Assembly (NCBI GenBank): GCA_002005505.1
Contig: MVGU01001472.1
Location: 72,501-101,708 of the forward strand
Source of the DNA: Botryococcus braunii
Lineage: Eukaryota > Chlorophyta > Trebouxiophyceae
Length of the DNA: 29,208 nucleotides
Direction of reading: 5' to 3'
Each line of letters starts with the position of its first letter. The first letter of the stretch is position 1. The notes under the pieces are model-generated. The model searched no databases and was not told where the DNA came from. It saw only the letters and a list, made by a program, of their open reading frames with translations. Shown one piece after another: positions 19,394-27,797 of the stretch. The position numbers and the translations under genes are program-made.

Positions 19394-20181
19394 TGTGATC
19401 TGCAAGATCCAAAGGTGTCAAAGATCAAATATAGATTATCAATATACGTACACGTATATCATCCTGTCAACGCACTAACACCTTTAGTATCTTGCATGAT
19501 TTCTACATTACTACTCTAATACCAAGACGTCACACTGCCGGCTTAGCAGATATTGCACCAGTTCAATCAGGCACACATACTCAATGGTGTCGAACTGGTG
19601 TACAATCTGTAGAATTAACACACTTATGTTAGTAACTAGTAAATATTCAGCACTCATGGCTGTGAACGAACTGAGGCCGTCATGACCCGGAGTCTTACCA
19701 GATTAGACTGTTGCTTTCAGGGAATTGCTCACACACAGTGAGTAGAAGAGAAAGCAAGACAATAAGAGAACAGACGAGTCAAACAGGAGACGGCTTGAAC
19801 AAGCCTTTAGAGAGCGAATGACTGCCTGTCCTTCCGGGTTCTAAGCCTATCAATACTCAGATCAGCGCGTGAAGGTTGCGCTATTCAGCAGTACTCCTGA
19901 CCCTTTTCCTGAATTCCTGTCTCCCTAATGGTCCAGAACTTGAGGTTTTGGACCCTTATCCTAACAGTACTCTCATGCACGTTTTTATTAAAGGTAAATG
20001 CATGGTTTTTCAGCCACAAAAGGTAACAGTAGACGACAGCCATATAATGTTTATCCTTCTGATTGATTAGCCAGTGTCAAGGCATCCTCACCTTGAGTTA
20101 ACTGTGAAGTTAACTCACAGCTATTTATCTAATCATAATTACCTCAAATTAACATGACATAATGAAGCACAAAACCCAACA
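19394..20181 (-). repeat. Copia-B 5' LTR, short form (788 bp)
   Basis: Starts TGTTGGGT (20181) and ends ATCACA (19394). It contains U3 and X with both introns (X = 19823-19400), then goes straight to ATCACA, with no linker and no X'. Differences from the 3' LTR include loss of one splice donor (19546) and a 1-bp deletion near the start. It is the form expected from recombination between X and X', or from an RNA that lost only the third intron. Confidence 0.9.
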
Positions 20182-20894
20182 CTTGCAGACACTATACCCC
20201 ATGACACTCAACTTGTCATTCAGGGTCTTATGCCATGCCCTAGGGGCTTGTTTAAGACCATATAGTGCCTTCCTAAGTTTACACACTACTCTCGTATTGC
20301 CATTCTCAAAACCTGGCTGAGTCACAAATACTTCCTCCTCCAATTTCCCATTAAGAAAGGCAGTCTTGATATCCACTTGGTGGATCTCAAGATTCTGTGT
20401 GGCAGCTACTGCCAGTACAGCCCTCCTTGCCCCTTAGCTGCGAGTGGGTGCAAATACCTCCCCAACATCTATCCCAGGGATCTGTCTACACCCCTGGGCA
20501 ACCAATCTCGCTTTAAAGCGAGTAACATTCCCATGTGCATCATTTTTAGTGGAGAAGATCCAATGGACAGGAATATCTTTCTGTCCATGTGGCATGTCCA
20601 CATATTCTAGAACCTCATGGGTATCAAGGGAATCCATCTCTTCCCTCATTGCTTGTTGCCAAAAATCCCACTGCGGGGAGCATTGGGCTTCCCTCAGGTT
20701 AGATGGCACGTGAACCTTTCCCAGCTTGACATAAGGTACATTCTGTACCTTATGCTGAGACTCTACAGTACTGTCAACACTCCTGGGACTGTTGTCTTTA
20801 ATATCCCTCTGATCTTGGTTCCCAAAATAAGGTACATTTTGTACCTTATGTTGAGATCCGGCAGTACAGCCAGAACTGCCAGAGCCCTCCCCAA

Positions 20895-20926
<32 letters not shown>

Positions 20927-21259
20927 CTGCCAGACTCATGCGCTCCACCATTACAATCTCTCACCTTTCTCAATGCAGGTGGAAGCAGCAGCCCTCTCTC
21001 TCTCCTGGACTCACACCTAGGTACACTACTCTGACTTTCCTAAGCTGCGCCTATCGTGTTAGACTGCACCCCATAAGCATGATTGGCTCCCAGCTCAAAT
21101 TGGCTACATGCTTCCCCTGCTGCTGGCACTTCTAGCCACTACTCTCCTCGCTAACATCTTCTCCAAGCATAGCCTCCCCTGTCTCAACCTGCCTGTGCAA
21201 ATCAGGGAGACCTACCAAGGGTGGCTCACTCACAAGTACCTGGCCTGAGCCAGGGTCAT
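20182..21259 (-). pseudogene. Copia-F: truncated copia pol fragment (linker and RT N-terminal part)
   Basis: Minus-strand reading from the right: a degenerate acidic linker, a poly-RE stretch from a (TC)n microsatellite (about 20896-20931), two copies of SQHKVQNVPY, then RT (VHWIFSTKNDAHGN, RFKARLVAQGCRQIPG). After a frameshift near 20435 it continues [12 protein letters not shown] and [13 protein letters not shown], ending at VCK where the Copia-B LTR starts. The fragment belongs to the same family as Copia-D (near-identical RT). It is cut on the left by Copia-B and on the right by the Copia-C 5' LTR. Confidence 0.88.
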
Positions 21260-21957
21260 TGTTGAGTTCTAAACATTATTACTGAATGCCTTGTGCTTTA
21301 AGTGATCTTCAGGTGTGTACTATTAGGATATGGGTCCATTGAGAACATAAGGTACCTTAAGACACGTTAGGTTGTGGACGATTTCGAACATAAGGTACAA
21401 TCTAATCTAGATTACGCATTAGTGTGAAAGGACTCTTAAAGCTGCAATCACCGCATAGTCGAGCAACTGGTTTGGAAAGATACTGGGCACATAAGGATGC
21501 CAGTCTTGTTCATGCAGTTGCATGTGTCTAAAGAGCAGACAGTCGTCGAGGACTGTAACTGGAGAGACACGAACTTACGGCCTGTCTGCTTGCTTACAGG
21601 TGCGGTGACGCAGGGTGTGTATTGGTAATGTGTTCATGTTTGATTGCTTGTTTGTAAGTGAACCATCTTAGTGTACAATCAAGTCTCCAAACAGCTAAGG
21701 GACGGAGTCTTGATTGAGTATAGGAGGTACTTGCTTTCAGCCGTCAGGAGCTTATCCGTGTGTAGATGCTCATTGACGGATCAACGTGTAACGGAACTGG
21801 TTTGGAAAGATACTGGGCACATAAGGATGCCAGTCTTGTTCATGCAGTTGCATGTGTCTAAAGAGCAGACAGTCGTCGAGGACTGTAGCTGGAGAGGCAC
21901 GAACTTACGACCTGTCTGCTTGCTTACAGGATACGCCACTGGCCATAACCTTTTAAA
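21260..21957 (+). repeat. Copia-C 5' LTR (698 bp)
   Basis: Starts TGTTGAGTT and ends CCTTTTAAA before the PBS. X is at 21465-21600, a 194-bp spacer ends GTGTAACGG, and X' is at 21795-21930. A TATA-like CTTAAA lies about 28 bp before X. X is followed by CAG|GTGCGG; X' ends in a textbook acceptor context, TGCTTGCTTACAG|G. The U3 contains two ATAAGGTAC motifs. Confidence 0.9.
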
Positions 21958-21973
21958 GGTTATGGGCCCACGC
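21958..21973 (+). other. Copia-C primer-binding site, half-tRNA-iMet type
   Basis: GGTTATGGGCCCACGC is identical to the Copia-A site. The LTR end just before it (GGCCATAACCTTT) is its reverse complement but for one C, so U5 end and PBS can form a hairpin of about 13 bp. Confidence 0.85.
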
Positions 21974-22456
21974 CCTTCCAACTGAGCCAAGGGCAGACAT
22001 GAGTGCATGGCATCATGGGGATGCATCTGTACTAGGTTTGCCACGGACTCGCCTGACGGCAAGAAGAAGTAAAAAGGAACAACTGGATATTCACTCAGAA
22101 GGCCTACCTACAGAGTCTTCAATCTCTTGGGAAGTTTTTTTTTCCGTGAAGTGACCTGAGATTATCACCCGTCGTCGATATCGTGAGACCGTCAGTATGT
22201 CCGGGTGGTCAGGCAATTGAATTGCTGAAGAATATTTTGCATATCTTGCATATTAAGGTTACATGCTAGACCTCGAAAGGGTGGAATACTTGAAAGTGCT
22301 GTGGTGTACGCCGGAAGGGTATGCTTAAATCAGCTGTGTCAGGCTGAACGCTGTGAGAGGAAGTGAAGTGTATGACCAGACCTCAAACTCGTTCTTAAAT
22401 CAGCTGTGTCAGGACAGACCACTGGAGGCACTGCAGCCAGCTCGTATGCATACACG
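21974..22456 (+). other. Copia-C leader
   Basis: Non-coding stretch between PBS and gag. It contains a 20-bp direct repeat, CTTAAATCAGCTGTGTCAGG, at 22324-22343 and 22394-22413, and a 5-codon upstream reading frame (ATG at 22446) just before the gag ATG. No other feature was seen. Confidence 0.6.
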
Positions 22457-23829
22457 ATGAACTCCTCCAATCCCAAGATGTCTACGCAGCTGAAGGCTGA
22501 TCGCACTAATTTCAGGGCCTGGCGTGAAGAGCTGGAGTCCTGCGCAATGCAAAAAGGAGCTATGGGAGCGTTGGAGACAGCCCTGCCTAAGACCGCAGAG
22601 AACACAGCAGTAAAACATTTCATTTTGCAGTCTGTCCCGTCCATGTGGCAAGACGAAGTCAAACAGCGGGGGAGCGCTTTTGACTTCATTCAGTGGATGG
22701 CAGACCGCGGCACCGGAGGGAAGGACAGGGAAATCAACGAGAAGTGGATCAAGGGGCTCAAACAAAGCATGGTGAAGGGAGAGACAGTGCAAGAATGGTG
22801 CCACCGAGTCCTCAGTATTGCCGCCTCCCTAGAGGCCAATAACCATCAGCTGGGCGACCGCTAGATCTGCAGGTATATGTATAAGGGGCTACCTGCAGTC
22901 TTGCAGAACGACGCTTGGGCAATTACCTCTGCCAAGTCAGACCCCTGCAACATGCTGGAGACGATCCTCACTGCCATTGAGAACTTGGAGTACCAGGATA
23001 TCCCGTTGGCAGAGTCAGTGCAAGTCACAGCATCAGCTGGAGCAGTTATGGCAGCAGCAGCAGCAGCCGTACCAGCTCAGGGTGGAATCCCTGGGCCTCC
23101 CCAAGGCGCTGGAGCTGCACCGGGCGCTGGAGCAGCACCAGGAGTGGGAGCTGGAGCACCTGCTGATGGTCAGGCCCACTATGGCCCTTCTGCTCACAAC
23201 GCTGGAGGCAGGGGGCGAGGGTCTGGACGTGGCAGGAGGCCAAAGGAGGAACTGGCGTGTCGCTTCTGCAACAGGACGGGACATTTCTGGAGGGAGTGCC
23301 TGGATCTGAAGAGGCTGCAAGCTCTACATGGCACAATGCAAGCTGCAAGTGCGGGCCCAGCTGCGTGGTGGGGCACTGGAGCTCCTCAGCAACAAGCCAG
23401 CTGGTGGGATGCTGGCCAGTCCAAAGGAGGCCCTCCCGTGTCAACCTCACATGCTCCTGGATCTGTGTCCACTATCTTCCCCTTCTTCCCAGGCTGGCAT
23501 CTCCCACCACCACCTCCTCCAGGTGCTGGTGAGCCTATGTTCGTTTCGTTGAATGTGCTTACCCCTACGTCTCATGGGGCTTGCAGTACCTCGTGGCTGA
23601 TAGATAGTGGTGCATCGGTGCACCTTGTAAATGATCTGTCTTTACTACACAACCCAGTCATGCATGCCCAACCTCTCCCTCTTCATTTGGCCACTTCTGA
23701 CGCCAAAGGAGGGATAGTTGCAACTGGGTCTGTGTGTCTGGTCAATGCCAAACAAGAGGTGTTTTGGCTGCATAATGTGCAGTGTGTGCCCACTGCACAC
23801 ACTAATCTGATTTCTGTCACAGGAGCCAT
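22457..23829 (+). pseudogene. Copia-C gag-protease region with an in-frame stop
   Basis: The gag ATG is at 22457 (MNSSNPKMSTQLK). The frame is open to TAG at 22862-22864, then continues in the same frame (YKGLPAVLQN...) to the Gyp-E insertion. Features: a long Ala/Pro/Gly-rich segment, zinc knuckle CRFCNRTGHFWREC, protease LIDSGASVHLVND, and NLISVTGAI at the break. In the other copia gags the GLP motif follows without a stop, so the TAG is most simply a nonsense mutation. The only alternative is stop read-through, and the context shows no known read-through signal. Confidence 0.85.
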
Positions 23830-24029
23830 TGTAACAGGGAAAATCACACAATGGCACGGAGACCAAGAAATAGCAATAATAGTCTGTAAAACAGACGGCA
23901 TCCACCTCATGCTCTATCTTCTCTTGTGTCTTCTTCTCGTTCTTATGCTCGCGACATTAGGGCACATTCGAGACACCTACAACGCGTACACGCGCTACCA
24001 AACCGCTAGGGACCAAAACACCTATTACA
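23830..24029 (-). repeat. Gyp-E 3' LTR (200 bp)
   Basis: Nearly identical to 25701-25904, with small indels (for example GTAAAACAG versus GTTACAAACAG). It is bounded by TG...CA and the GCCAT duplication. Confidence 0.92.
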
Positions 24030-25149
24030 TCCTCCCCCCCTTATTGTGAGCGTCCTCGCTCACCGAGCAAATGAGACACGGATAGAACAGACGGGCCAAG
24101 CCCAAACTTGGGCATCCGCCACTCCCGTCAGACCCCGGCCTTCTGCCGTCTATGCGGGTCCCCACCATATAACAACAATACAGACAAACAAGGCAGGCAC
24201 ACATGCAAGCAAGTCCCGTCAAGTCCAAGTCCAAGTCCAGCTTACACAAACAACTCCATGACATGACAAGCATAAAATATCTTAACCGGTTCAATCAAGC
24301 ATTAATTATCCTCCTGGATGGATCCATTGTCACTGCTGGGGCACATTCATCTCATCCACCAGGCATGCACAGACTAGGGGCGACTCCCTCGTTGGCCCAG
24401 CCCCCTTCCATTCGTCTTCGGGAGTCTTAACTCCTGGAGAACCCCTCTTCGGCGACTCCGTTGGCACACACAGAGCCTTCCCCAGTGACTAAGGGATGCC
24501 AGAGGGCCCACCCGACCTGCCAAGCCCCTCCCGTAAGGACTTGTGGTTTAACCCCAGGAGCCCCGCTAGCCCCCTTAGAACATCGACTACGCATGCGTAA
24601 CTAGTGTTAAGCTTGTTTGGTACCCACTGAACAAAACCACAAGGGTCACGAGTAGCAGGGGCCCCTACTCCCAGTGCATCGTAAAGCCTGACACGGAGAG
24701 AAACTCCCCGGGTACCTGCTGAAGGAGAACTGAATGACGAGCACGCAGAACCCCTCCTGCACCGCAGTGCAGTTGGCATTTTAGCAGGCACCTGTGAGGG
24801 GGCAAAACACCCTTTGTCAGTATGGCTAGACTCCGCCCCTGCGTACTTGCTCAGCGAAGTAAGGGTTAAGAAAAAGTATGAGAGAGAGAGACTCCTCTAG
24901 TCTAGGGATAAAACTAACTCTGTCCTCGTCGATGCTTCAGGCCTGTAAATCCTACGGGACGTGCCAAGGCCTACCGTTTGACACGGGTCCGGCCTCCCCA
25001 TGCACAGGTCAGCATGCAGCAATCACAAGCAAGGCAACCGTGAGCTCCCATTCGCTCAGACCATGCTGACAAGTGCATGAATCAACACAGAGCAATATCA
25101 AAACAAATACTTACCATATTACCAACGCTTCTTCTTGAGGCCAGTCTGA
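24030..25149 (-). other. Gyp-E internal non-coding region
   Basis: About 1.1 kb between the gag remnant and the 3' LTR. The polypurine tract AATAAGGGGGGGAGGA (minus strand) lies next to the LTR. A short (AAGTCC)n tandem sits at about 24216-24239. No enzyme domain or conserved frame was recognised. Confidence 0.6.
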
Positions 25150-25579
25150 TCAAAGTAATCTTTGAGGGGCAGACACTCTGCTTATGCCCAAAGCCAGTAC
25201 ACTTATACAACGCAGCACATAAGGTAGCTCTGTGTCTGCTCGGCGCTTGAAGTTTACCGCTGCAACTGCCAAATCTGACACATCGACGACGGGAGGCGAC
25301 ACGACAAGCGTCTCTGCATTTTTCTTGTCTGCAATGTGCTGTGTCTTCACTTCAGCTGATACCCCTGCGTCATACCGAGCTGTATACTGAAGAAGAGCTG
25401 CCAAAGTCTGGAAAGTCTTCTCCTGTGGCCGGTTAAGGGTGACTGCACTCTTCAGGTAGGGGGCCAGCCCCTTTTTGAAGAGGTGGACCTGGTCTTGAGC
25501 CGAGATAGTGTACTCCGTCGAAAACATCCCCTACCAAAGACATGAAGTCTTGCGTGTACTCCTCAAGGGTACCCGCCAT
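25125..25579 (-). pseudogene. Gyp-E gag remnant (Ty3/gypsy type, frameshifted)
   Basis: ATG at 25579 reads MAGTLEEYTQDFMSLVGDV. A frameshift near 25525 then leads to STEYTISAQDQVHLFKKGL and on through QKTF-like gag helices (frame 25527-25150). This EYTQ...F..L...GL..LK..V arrangement is typical of Ty3/gypsy capsid, not copia. A second shift near 25200 reveals KCTGFGHKQSVC (minus, about 25195-25160), which has the last three ligands of a CCHC knuckle. Not translatable as one protein. Confidence 0.75.
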
Positions 25580-25700
25580 TGACGCAAAAATCTAGGCTTA
25601 ATGCCGTTTGCAGTTTGCGTGCATGAATCAGCGGGGGTGCCCCAGTGGTCAAGGTCGAGTACAGTCCGACGATCGGCAACCAATCGCCGATACCAGAAAG

Positions 25701-25904
25701 TGTAACAGGGAAAATCACACAATGGCACGGAGACCAAGAAATAGCAATAATAGTCTGTTACAAACAGACGGCATCCACCTCATGCTCTATCTTCTCTTGT
25801 GTCTTCTTCTCGTTCCTTATGCTCGCGACATTAGGGGCACATTCGAGACACCTGCAACGCGTACACGCGCTACCAAACCGCTAGGGACCAAAACACCTAT
25901 TACG
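25701..25904 (-). repeat. Gyp-E 5' LTR (204 bp)
   Basis: Begins TGTAACAGGG on plus and ends CTATTACG next to the GCCAT duplication. On the minus strand it is followed after 5 bp by TGGTATCGGCG, a tRNA-3'-end type PBS distinct from the half-tRNA sites of the copia elements. Confidence 0.92.
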
Positions 25905-25909
25905 GCCAT

Positions 25910-27077
25910 TCAGGATGGAGCATCATTCCTCACTGAGAGTGCAGGTGGGTACACGACCATGAAAGGCCCAGCATGCTGGTATGGTCAGATAGCCAGAGAG
26001 CGAGGGCTGTTTTTTTTAGAATGGGTGTGTCCAGTCAAGAGCCAGCATGCTGCGCAGCCACAGTCCAGTCCTCATGTTGCCTGGTATCATGCCAGGAAAG
26101 GGCACGTGTGTACAGATAGACTAATGTGGCATGCAAGGTTGGGTCATTTTGGGGTTAAGAGTATGACAAGGTTGGACAACGAAGATCTGGTAACTGGGAT
26201 CAATGTGTCCCTTGCTCCATGCTCAGAGTGTCCTCCCCAATGTGAGTCATGTATACAAGGGAAACACTCTCGCCCCCCCTTTCCAGCTTCCTCTAGGCCT
26301 GCAGAGAGTGTGTTAGATAGAGTGCATGTGGACACTGTGGGGGCCATTTCACCAGCTGTCATCACGGGAGAGCGTTTTTGGGTTACCGTGGTTGATGAAA
26401 AATCCCCTCTGATAGCCTCATTGGCAGTGAAGTCGAAAGAAGCCATTCCCAAGGCCCTCATTGAGCTCTTGAAGTACGGGCAGACATTTCATGAGAAAGT
26501 GGTGAAGTGTGTGAGATCTGATAGAGGGACAGAATTTCTGAATCATCTGCTCAAAGAATTTTGTGCTCAGCAGGGCACTAAAATGGAGACCTCAGCTCCA
26601 TCCACGCCTCAGCAAAATGGACTTGCTGAGCGCATGAATCGGACTCTGAAGGAGCGCACAAGGACCCTGTTGGTGCACGCTGCAGCAGACCCTTCCTTGT
26701 GGAAGGAGGCACTGGAGTCTGCCACCCTGCTTTACAACGTGGGCCCCACCACAGGCAGGCCTCTGACCCTACTGAGATGTTCTATGGGGTAAAGCCTGAT
26801 GTTGCTTCCTTGCGCACATGGGGCTGTGTGGCACATGTTCACATTCCCCAGGTCAGCGGTCTGTATTTGGACCAAAGACCATTCCAGGCATGTTCACTAG
26901 GTATTGCCCACAGTCTAAGGCCTATAGAGTGTACGTAGGCAATGGTGTATGGAAAGAGAGCAGGGACGTTACATTCCTTGAGAATTTGAGAGGGGGGAGA
27001 GAGTGGGTATGTCTAAGGTGCAACCTGGATCCCCAATGGCTCTCAGGAGCGTCCTCGCATGGCAGTGGAGGCAATTC
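25910..27077 (+). pseudogene. Copia-C integrase region, frameshifted
   Basis: Continues the Copia-C frame after Gyp-E (IQDGASFLTESAGG). It includes the zinc region WHARLGHFG...CPPQCESC and the integrase core with VDTVGAIS, RSDRGTEF and QQNGLAERMNR. Frameshifts near 26765 and 26860 split the C-terminal part, readable as FYGVKPDVASLRTWGC and then SKAYRVYVGNGVWKES in other frames. It ends abruptly at 27077 at the Copia-D LTR. By comparison with Copia-A, about half of pol is missing from the window. Confidence 0.88.
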
Positions 27078-27777
27078 TGTAAAAGGTTATGGGCAATGGC
27101 GTATCCTGTAAGCAAGCAGACAGGTCGTAAGTTCGTGCCTCTTCAGCTACAGTCCTTGACGACTGTCTGCTCTTTAGACACATGCAACTGCATGAACAAG
27201 ACTGGCATCCTTATGTGCCCAGTATCTTTCCAAACCAGTTCCGTTACATGTTGATCTGTCAATGAGCATCTACACACGGATAAGCTCCTGACGGCGGAAA
27301 GCAAGTACCTTCCTATACCCAATCAAGACTCCGTCCTTAGCTGTTTGGGAGACTTGATTGTCCACTAAGATGGTTCACTTACAAACAAGCAATCAAACAT
27401 GAACACATTACCAATACACACCCTGCGTCACCGCACCTGTAAGCAAGCAGACAGGTCGTAAGTTCGTGCCTCTTCAGCTACAGTCCTTGACGAATGTCTG
27501 CTCTTTAGACACATGCAACTGCATGAGCAAGACTGGCATCCTTATGTGCCCAGTATCTTTCCAAACCAGTTGCTCGACTATGCGGTGATCGCAGCTTTAA
27601 TAGTCCTTTCACACTAACGCGAAATCTAAATCAGATTGTACCTTATGTTCGAAATAGACCTCATCCGAACGTGTCTTGAGGTACCTTATGTGGATAGTGG
27701 ACCCGTATCCTAATAATGTACATTTGAAGATCACCTAAAGCACAAGGCATTCTATAATGTATGTTCACAACTCAACA
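27078..27777 (-). repeat. Copia-D 3' LTR (700 bp)
   Basis: Starts TGTTGAGTT and ends CCTTTTACA in element sense. X is at 27571-27436 and X' at 27240-27105, with TGTAACGG right before X'. Clear homologue of the Copia-C LTR. The U5 end again carries GCCCATAACC, the sense sequence of the tRNA-iMet anticodon arm. Confidence 0.9.
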
Positions 27778-27789
27778 CTTCCCCTTGCC
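27778..27789 (-). other. Copia-D polypurine tract
   Basis: Minus-strand GCAAGGGGAAG lies immediately before TGTTGAG and after the pol stop at 27798. Confidence 0.8.
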
Positions 27790-27797
27790 TGCATGCT

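Larger units (their letters stand above)
5954..20181 (-). mobile_element. Copia-B: Ty1/copia LTR retrotransposon, split by nested Copia-A
   Basis: Minus-strand order: 5' LTR (20181-19394), degenerate half-tRNA PBS, leader, gag (18672-17794), pol first part (to 15490), the Copia-A insertion (8254-15489), pol second part (8253-7077), polypurine tract (7046-7034), and a long 3' LTR (7033-5954). Pol resumes in the same frame across the insertion. The two LTRs differ by about 10 substitutions over about 780 bp and by an insertion in the 3' copy, so this element is older than Copia-A. The right outer flank is Copia-F sequence. The left outer flank is unrelated, and no matching target duplication is visible (GCAAG versus GGGAG). 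Confidence 0.9.
23830..25904 (-). mobile_element. Gyp-E: short LTR element with broken Ty3/gypsy-type gag
   Basis: 2075 bp with LTRs at 23830-24029 and 25701-25904 (TGTAAC...TTACA on plus; TGTAATAGG...TGTTACA on minus) and a 5-bp target duplication GCCAT (23825-23829 and 25905-25909). A minus-strand purine tract (24044-24030) and a PBS-like TGGTATCGGCGATTG (25695 downward) set the orientation. Only a gag remnant is present. There is no RT, integrase or protease, so it is a non-autonomous derivative. Removing it restores the Copia-C frame. Confidence 0.92.
21260..27077 (+). mobile_element. Copia-C: degraded copia element, interrupted by Gyp-E and cut by Copia-D
   Basis: The 5' LTR is 21260-21957, then a half-tRNA PBS, a leader, and gag-pol from 22457. 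It contains a nested LTR element (23830-25904) and ends at 27077, where the opposite-strand Copia-D LTR begins. Its own RT, RNase H and 3' LTR are not in the window. Lesions include one in-frame TAG in gag and two frameshifts after the integrase core. Confidence 0.88.

Noticed and set aside
22862..22864. Programmed read-through stop between gag halves of Copia-C
   Set aside because: The copia relatives here have no stop at this point, the 3' context (ATCTGC) is not a known read-through signal, and the element is otherwise decayed, so a nonsense mutation is simpler.
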